From NCBI GenBank assembly GCA_947254025.1, contig CAMYBS010000002.1:1-64000 (forward strand): a stretch of 64,000 nt of DNA, in the 5' to 3' direction. The position numbers and the translations under genes are program-made. The notes under the pieces are model-generated. The model was given only the letters and a program-made list of their open reading frames with translations. It searched no databases and was not told the origin of the DNA. Of this stretch, positions 25,546 through 35,828 are shown piece by piece (position 1 is the first letter of the stretch; each line of letters opens with the position of its first letter). This stretch comes from an uncultured Clostridia bacterium (GTDB lineage: Bacteria; Bacillota; Clostridia; Tissierellales; Peptoniphilaceae).

Positions 25546-26735
25546 TATTTTAAAATGTTCATTTCCTTTCCTACTTTTTCAAATATTCTGCAAGTTTCAT
25601 CTAATTGTTCCTTAGTGTGCGCAGCTGTTACCATACATCTAACTCTACCAGTTCCTCTTGGTACTGTTGGGAATACGATAGCTGAAACGAATACGCCATT
25701 TTCAAGTAATTTTCTTGAGAATTCCATAGCCTTAGCTTCTTCACCTATGATAACTGGTGTGATAGGTGTTTCACTGTGACCTGTATTGAAACCAAGTTTG
25801 CCTAATTTTTCCTTAAAGTATTTAGCATTGTCCCAAAGTCTGTCTGTATATTCACTGCTTTCCATAAGCATCTTTATAGCTTCTGTTATTGCTCCAACTG
25901 ATGCTGGTGTTAAACTTGTTGAGAATAATACTGGTCTTGCTCTGTGAATCAACCATTCGTACATAGTTTCTGATCCAGCAACATAACCACCTATACATCC
26001 TATAGCTTTAGATAATGTTCCGATAGAGAAGTCAACTCTACCATGTAGGTGGAAGTGGTCAACTGTACCTCTACCGTTTTCACCTAAAACGCCTGAGCCG
26101 TGAGCATCGTCAACATATGTCATACATTCATATTTTTCAGCTAAATCAACGATGTCTGGTAATTTAGCAATATCTCCATCCATAGAGAAAACACCATCTG
26201 TTATAATAAGAACGTTTCTGTAATCTTTTCTCTTTCCCTTTAAAACATCTTCCAAGCTATCCATGTCAGAGTGCTTAAATATAGCTCTATCTGCTTTAGA
26301 AAGTCTAGTTCCATCAATGATAGATGCGTGGTTCAATTCATCAGAGATAATTAAATCTCCTTTTTCTGTAACTGCTTGGATTGTTCCTGCATTACAGTTG
26401 AATCCAGATTGATAAATGAAAGCTCTTTCTTCTCTTTTGAATTCAGCTAGAACTTTTTCTAGTTCTTCATGGATGTCCATGTTACCAACTATAGTTCTTA
26501 CAGCTCCTGAGCCAGCACCATATTTTTCTATCGCTTCGATAGATGCTTTCTTGATTCTAGGATTATTTGCAAATCCTAAGTAGTTGTTTGATGATAAGTT
26601 AATAACTTTCTTACCATTTAAAACAATCTCTGCGTCGTCAGGTGAGTTTAATATAGGTAATTTCCTATAAACTCCTTGATCTTTTAATTCTTGGATTTTA
26701 TCTTTTAAAAATCCTAATTCATGTACATTTGACAT
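25545..26735 (-). CDS. kbl: glycine C-acetyltransferase (2-amino-3-ketobutyrate CoA ligase)
   Basis: PLP enzyme of the alpha-oxoamine synthase family, 396 residues. It interconverts glycine plus acetyl-CoA with 2-amino-3-ketobutyrate, which threonine dehydrogenase makes from threonine. Hallmarks are [30 protein letters not shown], the [15 protein letters not shown] block, and the PLP lysine in [16 protein letters not shown]. Close relatives (BioF, ALAS) differ in acyl-CoA choice; the start and the [13 protein letters not shown] region fit Kbl best. No tdh is in the window. With grd and gcv nearby it is a third glycine enzyme and may let threonine carbon reach glycine reductase. Confidence 0.88.
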   Translation of the reverse strand: MSNVHELGFLKDKIQELKDQGVYRKLPILNSPDDAEIVLNGKKVINLSSNNYLGFANNPRIKKASIEAIEKYGAGSGAVRTIVGNMDIHEELEKVLAEFKREERAFIYQSGFNCNAGTIQAVTEKGDLIISDELNHASIIDGTRLSKADRAIFKHSDMDSLEDVLKGKRKDYRNVLIITDGVFSMDGDIAKLPDIVDLAEKYECMTYVDDAHGSGVLGENGRGTVDHFHLHGRVDFSIGTLSKAIGCIGGYVAGSETMYEWLIHRARPVLFSTSLTPASVGAITEAIKMLMESSEYTDRLWDNAKYFKEKLGKLGFNTGHSETPITPVIIGEEAKAMEFSRKLLENGVFVSAIVFPTVPRGTGRVRCMVTAAHTKEQLDETCRIFEKVGKEMNILK

Positions 26736-26748
26736 AATACCCTTCCTT

Positions 26749-27642
26749 TCATTTAACTATATCGTTATTATTGTCTATAATGTTTGCATTTCTAAAAAGT
26801 ATACTTTTGCCACGCCACAAAGCTGACATAGCTTTATATTTTTCTTTAAATTCTTTATTACTTAATTTAAAATCTTCTTTATAAACAAGCCCATAGTCTT
26901 GTGAAGAATGAAATTCTTCGTGATAAACTTTTTTAGCTTTTATATTGTATGGACATATCTCTTGACAGATATCGCAGCCATAAATATATGTCTTTAAATT
27001 CCTCTTCTCAAAATCATCTAAGTCGCCTTTTTTCTGAGTAATATATGACAAACACCTTGTCATCTTCATCTTATAATTACAAAGTGCTTTATTTGGACAA
27101 GCCCTCTCGCAAATATTGCAATCTTTGCAATCAAGCTTTAGTGGTAAGTCATAAAAATCACTTCGCTCATTATTTATTATATACCCAATAAATATAAAAG
27201 AACCTAATAAAGGATTAATGATGCAAGTGTTTTTACCCAAAAAACCAAGGCCTGATTTCTGCGCTAGAAGTCTCTCTATCAATGGACCTGTATCCACAAA
27301 GACATGACTTTCACTTTCTTTATTTTTGAAAAGCTCCTTATCTATCTTTACTAACTTATCCATAAATACTTTGTGATAATCATATCCATAAGATGATCTA
27401 GAAAGTAGATATGTATTTTCCTTCCTTGCTGCTTTTTTATAGTTATAGCTAAGCCCAAAGACTATAATGCTGCGTGCATTTGGAAATAGTTTTTTAGGAT
27501 TTAACCTTTCTTCTTCAGTAAACTTTGTAAATTCATTAGAAGCATCTCCAAGAGGCATTAATCTTTCAGTATTTGTAATTCTAAATGTATCTACTCCGTA
27601 TTTCTTTATTAACTTTTTTATTTTACTATGACTTATAATCAT
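26749..27642 (-). CDS. queG: QueG-like epoxyqueuosine reductase / double 4Fe-4S protein
   Basis: A 297-residue protein with the N-terminal domain of QueG, including a [11 protein letters not shown] strand and [22 protein letters not shown]. Two [4Fe-4S] motifs follow: [16 protein letters not shown], then [11 protein letters not shown]. QueG reduces epoxyqueuosine to queuosine in tRNA using a cobalamin-like cofactor. The C-terminal HEAT-like extension of longer relatives is absent, as in many Firmicutes. Its start overlaps the rodA stop by four bases. I am confident of the family, less so of queuosine as the substrate, because no other queuosine gene is nearby. Confidence 0.8.
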   Translation of the reverse strand: MIISHSKIKKLIKKYGVDTFRITNTERLMPLGDASNEFTKFTEEERLNPKKLFPNARSIIVFGLSYNYKKAARKENTYLLSRSSYGYDYHKVFMDKLVKIDKELFKNKESESHVFVDTGPLIERLLAQKSGLGFLGKNTCIINPLLGSFIFIGYIINNERSDFYDLPLKLDCKDCNICERACPNKALCNYKMKMTRCLSYITQKKGDLDDFEKRNLKTYIYGCDICQEICPYNIKAKKVYHEEFHSSQDYGLVYKEDFKLSNKEFKEKYKAMSALWRGKSILFRNANIIDNNNDIVK

Positions 27643-28769
27643 TGAATAAAATCTAAGCTCTTATCAATAAACCTGGATGCTCCTCTGTTATAATTAACAG
27701 ATAAAACAAGCCCTATGCAAGCAAGACTTGTCAACTGGAATGTTCCAGCATAACTTATAAAAGGTAGTGGTATACCTGTTACAGGTAGTATCCCAAGTAT
27801 CATCCCAATATTTTGAACTATATGGAACAAAAACATTCCTAAAAAGCCCGATACCATAGCTGAACCAAAAACATTGTCTGAGTTTTTAGCTATATTAATC
27901 ATCCTGCTTAGCATGCAATAGTACAATAATATCATTATTGCGCCGCCAAAAAAGCCAGTCTCTTCTCCAACTATCGCAAAGATTGAGTCGGTGTGCTTTT
28001 CCGGTACATATTTATACATATTTTGAGTGCCTTTGAAGAGTCCTCTACCGAATAGCTTACCTGAACCCAAAGCAATCTTACCTTGAATTACTTGTCTACC
28101 TGAGCCCATAGCATCTCTATTGGGGTCCAAAAAGTCATATATTCTGTTTTTTTGATATTGATTCATAGAAAACCATAAAGCTGGTATGGATAGAACACCA
28201 AGTCCTATGGCATACATTACGTATCTTAAAGATATACCTTGTGAAAATAACATTATAAATATAAAAAACACATATACAATCGCAGTTCCGAAGTCTGGCT
28301 GCAATAGTATTAATAAAACTGGTAAAAATGCAAAAGCAAGTATCTTAAGCAAAACAAATGGATTGTTTAGCTTGTCAATATTGTTCTCTATGTACTTAGC
28401 AAGTGATATTATAAGTCCTACCTTTACAAACTCGGATGGTTGAAAAGAAAATTTTGATCCTATTTGTATCCAGCTTTTAGCATCATGAACGGACTTACCA
28501 AAAAGCAATGTTGCTATTAAAAGCAAAATGCATCCAGCATAGATAAACAAGTATAACTTGCCCCATATATTATAATCTATAAGCATTAATACAAACATCA
28601 CTAATATACCTAATGCTAAAGACAAAAAGTGTGTCTTCATTAGGCTGTTTTGTACAGGCTTTGCAAATGATAATGTTGTTGAATACACCATTATAGTTCC
28701 AAAAGCAAGTAGCGCTAATATCGTTAATACTAATATTATATCTATTCTAAACCTAGGCTTTTTATTCAT
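27639..28769 (-). CDS. rodA: rod-shape determining protein RodA (SEDS glycosyltransferase)
   Basis: SEDS-family peptidoglycan polymerase of about 376 residues with around ten membrane segments. It has FSFQPSEFVKVGLI, LLQPDFGTAIVYVF, the long extracellular loop with PEKHTDSIFAIVGEETGFFGG, and the end motif LPVTGIPLPFISYAGT. RodA works with a class B penicillin-binding protein in side-wall synthesis, while FtsW works at the septum; the loop and ending fit RodA better. I choose the ATG at 28769 because GGAGAGG precedes it, rather than the upstream ATG at 28787. It leads the rodA-queG-kbl run from its own promoter. Confidence 0.92.
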   Translation of the reverse strand: MNKKPRFRIDIILVLTILALLAFGTIMVYSTTLSFAKPVQNSLMKTHFLSLALGILVMFVLMLIDYNIWGKLYLFIYAGCILLLIATLLFGKSVHDAKSWIQIGSKFSFQPSEFVKVGLIISLAKYIENNIDKLNNPFVLLKILAFAFLPVLLILLQPDFGTAIVYVFFIFIMLFSQGISLRYVMYAIGLGVLSIPALWFSMNQYQKNRIYDFLDPNRDAMGSGRQVIQGKIALGSGKLFGRGLFKGTQNMYKYVPEKHTDSIFAIVGEETGFFGGAIMILLYYCMLSRMINIAKNSDNVFGSAMVSGFLGMFLFHIVQNIGMILGILPVTGIPLPFISYAGTFQLTSLACIGLVLSVNYNRGASRFIDKSLDFIQ

Positions 28770-28795
28770 AGTCCTCTCCTTTTGCATACATATTT

Positions 28796-28824
28796 ATTAT
28801 AAAATAAAGGCACTTATAAGTCAA
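28796..28824 (-). promoter_or_regulatory. promoter of rodA
   Basis: TTGACT (28819-28824), 17 bp, TATAAT (28796-28801) on the minus strand, about 27 bp upstream of the chosen rodA start. It could serve the entire run down to the Na/Pi transporter. Confidence 0.8.
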
Positions 28825-28950
28825 GGAATATGATGTATTATTGTCTTAAAAATTAATATAATAAGCTGCACTTTTTACTACTCGCTCAATATTTATTTCT
28901 TTGTTTTATGTACTTATATAACTGAGAAAAAAATATATCGTGCTCTAAAT

Positions 28951-28985
28951 AAAAAAGCCTTGCTACTCTTAATGAATAGCAAGGC
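28951..28985 (-). terminator. terminator of the prsA-rplY transcript
   Basis: A perfect 9-bp stem, GCCTTGCTA (28957-28965) with TAGCAAGGC (28977-28985), is followed on the minus strand by six T residues. It lies 18 bp after the L25 stop codon. The 126 bp between it and the rodA promoter hold nothing I can identify. Confidence 0.92.
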
Positions 28986-29003
28986 ATATAATCAATATTG
29001 TTA

Positions 29004-29651
29004 TTATTCGTTATCTGCTTCTTCAGCTTTTTCTTCTTTACCAACTACTGGTACGTCAGCTGCAGCTGTTTCAGTAGTTTCTTCCTCTTCTTTTTCTTCT
29101 CTTGGCATTGATAATGAACATACAACTTCATCTAGATCTATAAGTACTTCAACATCTTTGTTGTCGCCTACTAAATCTCTTACTGTAAATGTATCATCGT
29201 AGTCCATATTTTGAACGTCTATTGAGAAGCTATCAGGTATATTTGCTGGTAATACTTCAACTTCAATAGTGTCTAATTGTTGATTTAATACAGATGGTTG
29301 TTTTCTAATTTCATCTCTATTGATTAATTCAACTGGCACTTCAATCTTAATCTTTTCATCCATGTTTATTCCTTGGAAGCCAACATGGTAGATTTGATTC
29401 TTGAATGGGTGTCTTTGAATTTCCTTAACGATAGCTGGTCTTATAGTACCATCTATGTCAAGATCAATAATGCTTGTCATACCTGCTTTTTGGTATAACA
29501 TTTGGAACTCTAAATCACCTATAGTGATGTTTTCTGTTTCTTTTCCTTTTTGGAATACTGCTGCTGGTAATTTTTCATTTTGTCTAATTTTATCAACTTT
29601 ATTTTTTCCTACAGCTTCACGCTTTTCTGCTTTTAATTTGTATTCAGTCAT
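29004..29651 (-). CDS. rplY: ribosomal protein bL25 (Ctc/TL5 type)
   Basis: Binds 5S rRNA in the large subunit. The 215-residue protein has the N-terminal L25 domain (KAEKREAVGKNKVDKIR, GDLEFQMLYQKAG, KEIQRHPFKNQIYHVGFQ) and the longer C-terminal TL5/Ctc beta domain from about 95 to 180. An acidic alanine-rich tail follows, typical of Ctc proteins. In B. subtilis ctc is a general-stress gene next to prs and pth; here prs and pth lie in the neighbouring transcript, separated by prsA and mfd. A stress promoter is not obvious. Confidence 0.95.
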   Translation of the reverse strand: MTEYKLKAEKREAVGKNKVDKIRQNEKLPAAVFQKGKETENITIGDLEFQMLYQKAGMTSIIDLDIDGTIRPAIVKEIQRHPFKNQIYHVGFQGINMDEKIKIEVPVELINRDEIRKQPSVLNQQLDTIEVEVLPANIPDSFSIDVQNMDYDDTFTVRDLVGDNKDVEVLIDLDEVVCSLSMPREEKEEEETTETAAADVPVVGKEEKAEEADNE

Positions 29652-29675
29652 GATATCCTCCTTAAAATTTATAAA

Positions 29676-30758
29676 TTATTTATTATCTGATTTATCTTCA
29701 GTTTCACTGTCATCTTTTGACTCAGTGTCTTTATTATCTTCTTTTGTTTCATTATCTTTGCTCTCATCTTTAGTTTCAGCATCTTTGCTTTCTTTATTAT
29801 CTTTGTCTGTTTTTTCTTCTTCTTCTTTTATCTCAGGCAAATCCATCTTCTTGATTTCTGCATTTGCTCTAAGGTCTTTCATGTATTGTACAAACTTTTG
29901 ACTCTTTAATGCTTGTTCAATCTCCGCCTTAAGATCATCTAATTGGTCTTTTTTATCATCAACTTTAACTATATGATAACCCATATCTGTTTTAAATACA
30001 TCAGAGTATGAACCAATTTCAGTTGATTTAACTGCATTTAAGAACTCTTGCGGTAGTGATGATGCTTGAACTTCTCCCATAACTCCTCCATTTGCAGCAG
30101 AGTAAGTATCTGTCGATTCTTTCTTAGCTAGTTCAGCAAAATCTTCGCCTGCATCTAATTTGTCATGAAGCTTTTTAGCATCTTCTTCCTTATCTGTCAT
30201 GATGTGGCTCAAGTTATACTTTACGAGTTTATCTTTATTCTCGTCATAGAACTTTTGAATCTCTTCATCACTTATTTTGTTGTCTTTGTAGAATGCTTCT
30301 TCTAACTTTTGTTGTTTGTATTCTTTCTTTATACTGTCTTTGATGAAATCATCCGTAATGTTTTGTTGTTTCAAGAATTGATCGTATTGCTCTTTTCCGC
30401 CCATATCCTTGATAGTTTGTTCATACATCTTGTTAACTTCATCGTCACCAATCTTAATCTTCTTCTTGTCGATTTCTTGATTGATAAGTTCATCTACAAT
30501 AAGTTTTTCTAGTATATTCTCTTTAAGCTTATCCTTAAATGAAACACCGTCTTTATCAGTTTTCTTTAATGCTTCTTCTCCAAGTTGTTGCTTATACATA
30601 CGTTCATATACTTTGTAATTTTCAGTGAACTCTTTTTCTGTAATTGCTTTTCCATTAACAGTTGCTACTGCACCTTCTTCAGTCTTTTTGCAAGATACTG
30701 AAAACATCATTGTCAATATTGTTAATGCAAGCAAAACAATTTTAAAATGTTTCTTCAT
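29676..30758 (-). CDS. prsA: PrsA-like foldase lipoprotein (parvulin peptidyl-prolyl isomerase)
   Basis: Extracytoplasmic chaperone of 360 residues. A lipoprotein signal peptide ends in FSVS-C at about Cys23. Next come a SurA_N-type helical domain and a parvulin rotamase domain near residues 180-275, with YNLSHIMTDKEEDAKKL, FAELAKKES, GGVMGEV and MGYHIVKVDDKK. The last 50 or so residues are a charged Asp/Glu/Lys/Ser/Thr tail, probably disordered and spanning the wall. It helps secreted proteins fold. It has its own promoter (30791-30819) and is followed 24 bp later by the L25 gene. Confidence 0.93.
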   Translation of the reverse strand: MKKHFKIVLLALTILTMMFSVSCKKTEEGAVATVNGKAITEKEFTENYKVYERMYKQQLGEEALKKTDKDGVSFKDKLKENILEKLIVDELINQEIDKKKIKIGDDEVNKMYEQTIKDMGGKEQYDQFLKQQNITDDFIKDSIKKEYKQQKLEEAFYKDNKISDEEIQKFYDENKDKLVKYNLSHIMTDKEEDAKKLHDKLDAGEDFAELAKKESTDTYSAANGGVMGEVQASSLPQEFLNAVKSTEIGSYSDVFKTDMGYHIVKVDDKKDQLDDLKAEIEQALKSQKFVQYMKDLRANAEIKKMDLPEIKEEEEKTDKDNKESKDAETKDESKDNETKEDNKDTESKDDSETEDKSDNK

Positions 30759-30790
30759 TATATCTCCCCTTAAATTTTACTCATAGAGTT

Positions 30791-30819
30791 ATTATATATC
30801 CTTTTGAAATATTTTTCAA
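30791..30819 (-). promoter_or_regulatory. promoter of prsA-rplY
   Basis: TTGAAA (30814-30819), 17 bp, TATAAT (30791-30796). The -35 box overlaps the mfd stop codon. No terminator separates mfd from prsA, so read-through from the long upstream transcript is possible. Confidence 0.78.
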
Positions 30820-33800
30820 GCTTTTTTTATATATTTACTACTTTTAAGTAAAATTAATATATCTTTTATAAGTTTTATTTTGTCATCGTCTAGTATGGAG
30901 ACTCTAATCACATTCATATATCTCTTGTTAATATAGAGCCTGTTCTTATACTTCTTATATATATCAGCTATCCATTGTGGATCTATGACCTTATCATTAA
31001 GAAACTCTATCCTAATATCTTCACCTGCTTCGTTGATTGATGTTATTGAAAACTCTTTTGCCATAGATCTAAGTTCGCTAATATCTATTAGGTTTACAAT
31101 TGACTTAGGAATATCAGCAAATCTATCGACTATCTCATCAATAAGTTCACTCTTCATTTCTTCATTCTCAACAGCGGCTATCTTTTTATATAAGTCCATC
31201 TTAACATATTCGTCTGGAGCAAAGTCATCCGGTATATAAGCATCGACGTTAATATCGACTCTTGTATCGATGTCCTCTTTCACCTCGTAACCTCCTAACT
31301 TTTTGATGGCAAGGTTTAAGTACTTTATATATAAATCGTATCCAATAGCTGCGATGTGACCGTGTTGTGAAGTGCCTAATAAGTTACCTGCGCCTCTTAT
31401 TTGTAAGTCTCGCATAGCAATTTTATATCCACTTCCGAGCTCTGTAAACTCTTTTATAGCTTTTAGTCTCGCTTCTTGTGTTTCAGTTAAAACTTTATTT
31501 TCCTTATAAGTGAAATAACCATAGGCGATTCTGTTCATCCTGCCTACTCTTCCTCTTAGCTGATAAAGCTGACTAAGGCCCATGTTCTCTGAGTTATATA
31601 CTATAATTGTATTTGCGTTTGGAATATCAAGGCCAGTCTCTATAATTGTCGTTGAAAGAAGCACATCATACTTATGATACATAAAGTCAATCATTACCTT
31701 TTCAAGCTTTGTCTCGCTCATCTGTCCATGACCAACAGCGATTCTTGCTTCTGGCACTAATGTTTTTAGTTCATTATACATCTTATCAATATTTTCTACA
31801 TTGTTAAATACAAAGAAGACTTGTCCGCCTCTATCCATCTCTTTAAGTATGGCATCTCTTACAAGGCTTTTGTTGTATTCGAGAACATATGTTTGTATTG
31901 GATATCTATCTTGCGGTGCTTCTTCTATAACTGACATACTTCTTATCCCAGAGAGTGCCATGTGCATGGTTCTTGGTATAGGAGTCGCAGACAGTGATAA
32001 TACGTCAACATTTTCTTTTAGCTTTTTAATCTTTTCTTTATCTCTAACACCAAACCTTTGCTCTTCATCTATGATTAGTAGCCCTAAATCTTTAAATCTT
32101 ACATCTTCAGATAAAAGTCTGTGTGTACCAACAACTAAGTCTATACTATGCGTTTGTAATTCTTCAGCAGTCTTTTTAAGCTCCTTGCTTGTTCTAAAAC
32201 GTGACATCATCGCTGAACGTATAGGATATTTATTAAATCTTTCAAGTATTGTCTCATAGTGCTGCTGACAAAGTATAGTCGTTGGGCACAAGAATGCTAC
32301 TTGCTTACCATCCATGATTGCTTTAAACGCAGCTCTCAGTGCGACCTCAGTTTTGCCGAAGCCAACATCCCCACATAAAAGTCTGTCCATAGGCTTATTG
32401 GATTCCATGTCCTTTTTAATTTCGATAATAGATTCGAGTTGTCCCTTCGTCTCTTCATATGGAAAGGCCTCTTCAAAATCTTTTTGCCATGGCGTATCCT
32501 TAGAAAAAGCAAAACCTTCTTTTTCCTTCCTAATAGCATATAGTTCAACTAAGTCCTCAGCCATCTTCTCTATAGCCTTCTTTGACTTGGACTTTTGTTT
32601 TATCCAATCATTAGTAGATAGTTTATTTATCTTAACGTCTTTGCTATCCTTGTCAGAAAACTTTTGTATCCTATCCATCTGGGCTATAGGAACATAAAGT
32701 TTATCTTCGCCTTTGTACTGTATGTATAAAAAGTCTTTCTTAGCGCCAAGGACTTCAAGCTTAACTATGCCTTTATATATACCAACACCATGATCTTCGT
32801 GAACTATATAAGTTCCTTCTGATATATCAGAAATATCAAGTTTCTTAGAAGATTTTTTCTTTCTAATTTTTTCTTTTTGTGAGCCATAAATATCGTTTTC
32901 TGATAAGACTATAAACTTATTCTCATTAAATATAAAGCCTCTTGTAGATGACTCATTTCTCAATAACAATTGACCTGATAATATCTTATCTTCTACTTCA
33001 CTCTCTTGAATGAACCCTATGTTATTATCTTTAAACAATGAATAAATTCTGTCATACCTTTCTATATCTTTTATAGAAAGAAGTATTTTATAGCCTCTAT
33101 GCTTATAGTGCCTTAAATCCTCTAATAAAGCATCATACTTTGCATTGTACTTAGTAACGGAGTTTAAGTGCAAATTATATATGGCTTCAGGATTAAAATC
33201 TTTCGTATTTAATAAAATATTTGATAATAAAACTAATTTTCTATCCTTAAATTTATTCAAAACATCATTATAAGACATGATGGCATTAAATTCTTTAAGA
33301 AGTATCTCGCCATTCTTATATAGAGACTCCATCTCTTGAGAATGAAATTTTGTGTACTTCTCGTACTCATCTTCAAGCCTTTTGCTTTCATCTAAGTATA
33401 CATAAGTGTTGTCATCAAAGTAATCAAATATACTTGACTTATACTTATCAGGGATATATCTTAAGAGCAAGGATCTGTTCTTATCGAAGCTGTCCTCATT
33501 TAATAGTTCAAAATACTCTTTGAATTTTTCATTCATAAGCGAGTATGAGCTCTTATTCGTTTCTTTAGTCTTGTCAAAGTCCTTCTTTAAATTATCAATG
33601 ATGCTTTTTTTATATTCATCAAGGATAAGTATCTCTCTTGCCGGATTAATAAGTATTTCTTCGGTAGTGGCAATAGTCTTTTGCGTATCCTTATCAAATA
33701 TTCTTATTGAATCAATCTCATCAGAAAAAAACTCTATCCTAAATGGCATATCAGAAATCGAGTCATAGATATCTACAATAGAGCCTCTAAGGGCAAATTC

Positions 33801-34307
33801 ACCTTTATTAGATGCTATACTTGCCCTTTTATAACCAAGCTTAGTTAAAGAACTAATTAAGTCATCAATATTAACAACTTGATTAGTCTTTAATTTAAAA
33901 CTTAGGCTCTTATAGATATCTTGACTGATAAGCTCTTCATCGAGAGTCTTTACATCCATTATCAAGATAGAGTTTTTGTTCTTGAGTACAGACATAAGTG
34001 TCTGTATTCTTGAATATTCAGTTTCTAAAGAGGAGTCGCTAACATTGTAGAAAAGCATCTCCCTCTTCTTTAAATAATAAACATTAGCATGAGAATTTTT
34101 TAAATCCTCATATAGTCTTCTTGCTCTTGATTCATCATAAGTTATGATGATTGAGCTAGTGTCACTTTCATCTTGGATAGTTTTAACACTTACACCTATA
34201 GCTTCTTCAACAAGACCATTAATAAAGATTGGACTTAAGCCATTTTTAATATCCTTAATTATATCTTTGTATTGAAAAGCTAATAAGCCTTTTTGTAAAA
34301 TATCCAT
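30816..34307 (-). CDS. mfd: transcription-repair coupling factor Mfd
   Basis: ATP-dependent translocase of 1163 residues that removes stalled RNA polymerase and recruits UvrA. N-terminal UvrB-like module: residues up to about 350, including LGYKRASIASNKGEFALRGS. The RNA-polymerase-interacting domain starts near SEGTYIVHEDHGVGIYKG. The RecG-like helicase follows with CGDVGFGKTEVALRAAF (Walker A), IIDEEQRFGVRDKE (DEEQ box), SATPIPRTMHMAL and QLRGRVGR. The C-terminal domain with AYIPDDFAPDEYVKMDLYKK follows. It is the last gene of the run from cvfB, eight bases after pth. Confidence 0.97.
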   Translation of the reverse strand: MDILQKGLLAFQYKDIIKDIKNGLSPIFINGLVEEAIGVSVKTIQDESDTSSIIITYDESRARRLYEDLKNSHANVYYLKKREMLFYNVSDSSLETEYSRIQTLMSVLKNKNSILIMDVKTLDEELISQDIYKSLSFKLKTNQVVNIDDLISSLTKLGYKRASIASNKGEFALRGSIVDIYDSISDMPFRIEFFSDEIDSIRIFDKDTQKTIATTEEILINPAREILILDEYKKSIIDNLKKDFDKTKETNKSSYSLMNEKFKEYFELLNEDSFDKNRSLLLRYIPDKYKSSIFDYFDDNTYVYLDESKRLEDEYEKYTKFHSQEMESLYKNGEILLKEFNAIMSYNDVLNKFKDRKLVLLSNILLNTKDFNPEAIYNLHLNSVTKYNAKYDALLEDLRHYKHRGYKILLSIKDIERYDRIYSLFKDNNIGFIQESEVEDKILSGQLLLRNESSTRGFIFNENKFIVLSENDIYGSQKEKIRKKKSSKKLDISDISEGTYIVHEDHGVGIYKGIVKLEVLGAKKDFLYIQYKGEDKLYVPIAQMDRIQKFSDKDSKDVKINKLSTNDWIKQKSKSKKAIEKMAEDLVELYAIRKEKEGFAFSKDTPWQKDFEEAFPYEETKGQLESIIEIKKDMESNKPMDRLLCGDVGFGKTEVALRAAFKAIMDGKQVAFLCPTTILCQQHYETILERFNKYPIRSAMMSRFRTSKELKKTAEELQTHSIDLVVGTHRLLSEDVRFKDLGLLIIDEEQRFGVRDKEKIKKLKENVDVLSLSATPIPRTMHMALSGIRSMSVIEEAPQDRYPIQTYVLEYNKSLVRDAILKEMDRGGQVFFVFNNVENIDKMYNELKTLVPEARIAVGHGQMSETKLEKVMIDFMYHKYDVLLSTTIIETGLDIPNANTIIVYNSENMGLSQLYQLRGRVGRMNRIAYGYFTYKENKVLTETQEARLKAIKEFTELGSGYKIAMRDLQIRGAGNLLGTSQHGHIAAIGYDLYIKYLNLAIKKLGGYEVKEDIDTRVDINVDAYIPDDFAPDEYVKMDLYKKIAAVENEEMKSELIDEIVDRFADIPKSIVNLIDISELRSMAKEFSITSINEAGEDIRIEFLNDKVIDPQWIADIYKKYKNRLYINKRYMNVIRVSILDDDKIKLIKDILILLKSSKYIKKA

Positions 34308-34314
34308 GTTACAC

Positions 34315-34878
34315 CTATTTTCCGTTATACATATTCATCGCATAATCTTCGCCTTTATCCAAGATGCAAAGACACGCCTTAGCAGCGTTTATATACGTTT
34401 TTTCAATATCTACTTTTTCTTCTTTAGAGTATCTAGACAGAACAAAGTCTGCCAAATCAAAATGTTCTGGTTTATTGCCCACACCAATCTTTACTCTAGT
34501 AAATTTATCGTTGTTAAGCTGATAAACAATTGACTTTAAACCGTTGTGTGTGCCAGCACTTCCTGACTTTTTTATCCTAAGCGTAGCAAAATTTATATCG
34601 ATATCATCAACTATTACAATTAAATCTTTGATATCAAGTTTATAGTATGCCATAAACTCTCTTATAGCAATACCACTCTCGTTCATATATGTCATAGGCT
34701 TCATTAGATAAAGCTTATCTCCATTATATGTCGTGTAACCAAATTGTGCATGAAACTTAGCATTGTTTAGCTTAAGATTTAACTCATCAGCTAAGATGTC
34801 AATCGTCTCAAAACCAGCATTATGCCTAGTTCCATCAAAGCGATCTCCAGGATTGCCTAGTCCTACTATGAGTCTCAT
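34315..34878 (-). CDS. pth: peptidyl-tRNA hydrolase
   Basis: Frees peptides from prematurely released peptidyl-tRNA. The 187-residue protein shows the complete family signature: IVGLGNPGDRFDGTRHNAGF with the catalytic histidine, LMKPMTYMNESG, IVIVDDIDINF with the catalytic aspartate, and SAGTHNGLKSI. The start codon overlaps the end of prs by one base. The prs-pth-mfd order resembles that in B. subtilis and other Firmicutes, where ctc is also nearby. Confidence 0.97.
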   Translation of the reverse strand: MRLIVGLGNPGDRFDGTRHNAGFETIDILADELNLKLNNAKFHAQFGYTTYNGDKLYLMKPMTYMNESGIAIREFMAYYKLDIKDLIVIVDDIDINFATLRIKKSGSAGTHNGLKSIVYQLNNDKFTRVKIGVGNKPEHFDLADFVLSRYSKEEKVDIEKTYINAAKACLCILDKGEDYAMNMYNGK

Positions 34879-35828
34879 TAATCAAATATCGAGCTTATTG
34901 ATTCGTTGTTATGAATTCTTTCGATTGCCTTAGCTAGTTGATCAGCTATGCTTACAACTTTGATTTTATCAGTAACATTGCCTATGTTTAGAGGAATTGT
35001 ATCAGTTATAACAAATTCTTCAAGCTTACTAGAAATAAGTCTTTCAATAGCAGGTCCTGACAATACACCATGAGTTGCGCAGCCATAAACTTTCTTTGCT
35101 CCGCCCTTTTCAGTTAAATATTCAGCAGCATGGCAAATAGTTCCTGCTGTATCTATGATGTCATCAACTAAGATACAAGTTTTGCCTTCAACGTCGCCTA
35201 TAACGTTCATAACTTCTGATACGTTTGGCTTTGGTCTTCTCTTTTCAATTATAGCGATAGGAGCGTCTAATTCATTAGCAAAATTTCTTGCGCGAGTAAC
35301 TCCGCCAAGGTCTGGTGAAACTACTACTACATCATTAAGATTCAATGACTTGAAGTACTCTGCTAAGTGTTTTATAGCTGATAGATGGTCTACTGGTATA
35401 TCAAAGTAGCCTTGGATTTGTCCTGCATGAAGGTCCATAAGAACAGCTCTATCTGCTCCTGCTTTTTCAATTAGATTAGCAACTAATTTAGCTGTGATTG
35501 GTTCTCTTGGTTTAGTCTTTCTGTCTTGTCTTGCGTATCCGTAGTATGGTATAACAGCGTTGATTCTGCCAGCTGAAGCTCTCTTGCATGCATCAATCAT
35601 GATTAAAAGCTCCATAAGATTATCGTTAACTGGCTCATGTGTTGGTTGAACGATAAATACATCTGCGCCTCTTACTGTTTCTTTGATGTTAACAGCAATC
35701 TCTCCATCTGAGAAATGTGTTACTTCTGAATCAATAAGTTCAGTGTTCAAGTGCTTACAAACATCTTTTGCTAATTGTCTGTTAGCGTTTCCTGTTAATA
35801 CTTTTAGTTGTCCTAGAAATGAATTCAT
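34878..35828 (-). CDS. prs: ribose-phosphate pyrophosphokinase
   Basis: Makes PRPP from ribose 5-phosphate and ATP for nucleotide, histidine and NAD synthesis. The 316-residue class I enzyme has FSDGEIAVNIKETVRGADVF, YYGYARQDRKTKPREPITAK, the DLHAGQIQGYFDIP histidine motif, a flexible catalytic loop near EKRRPKPNVSEV, and the PRPP-binding CILVDDIIDTAGT. Its start overlaps the end of glmU by four bases, repeating the glmU-prs pairing of B. subtilis. It provides PRPP for the pyrimidine genes at the other end of the window. Confidence 0.98.
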   Translation of the reverse strand: MNSFLGQLKVLTGNANRQLAKDVCKHLNTELIDSEVTHFSDGEIAVNIKETVRGADVFIVQPTHEPVNDNLMELLIMIDACKRASAGRINAVIPYYGYARQDRKTKPREPITAKLVANLIEKAGADRAVLMDLHAGQIQGYFDIPVDHLSAIKHLAEYFKSLNLNDVVVVSPDLGGVTRARNFANELDAPIAIIEKRRPKPNVSEVMNVIGDVEGKTCILVDDIIDTAGTICHAAEYLTEKGGAKKVYGCATHGVLSGPAIERLISSKLEEFVITDTIPLNIGNVTDKIKVVSIADQLAKAIERIHNNESISSIFD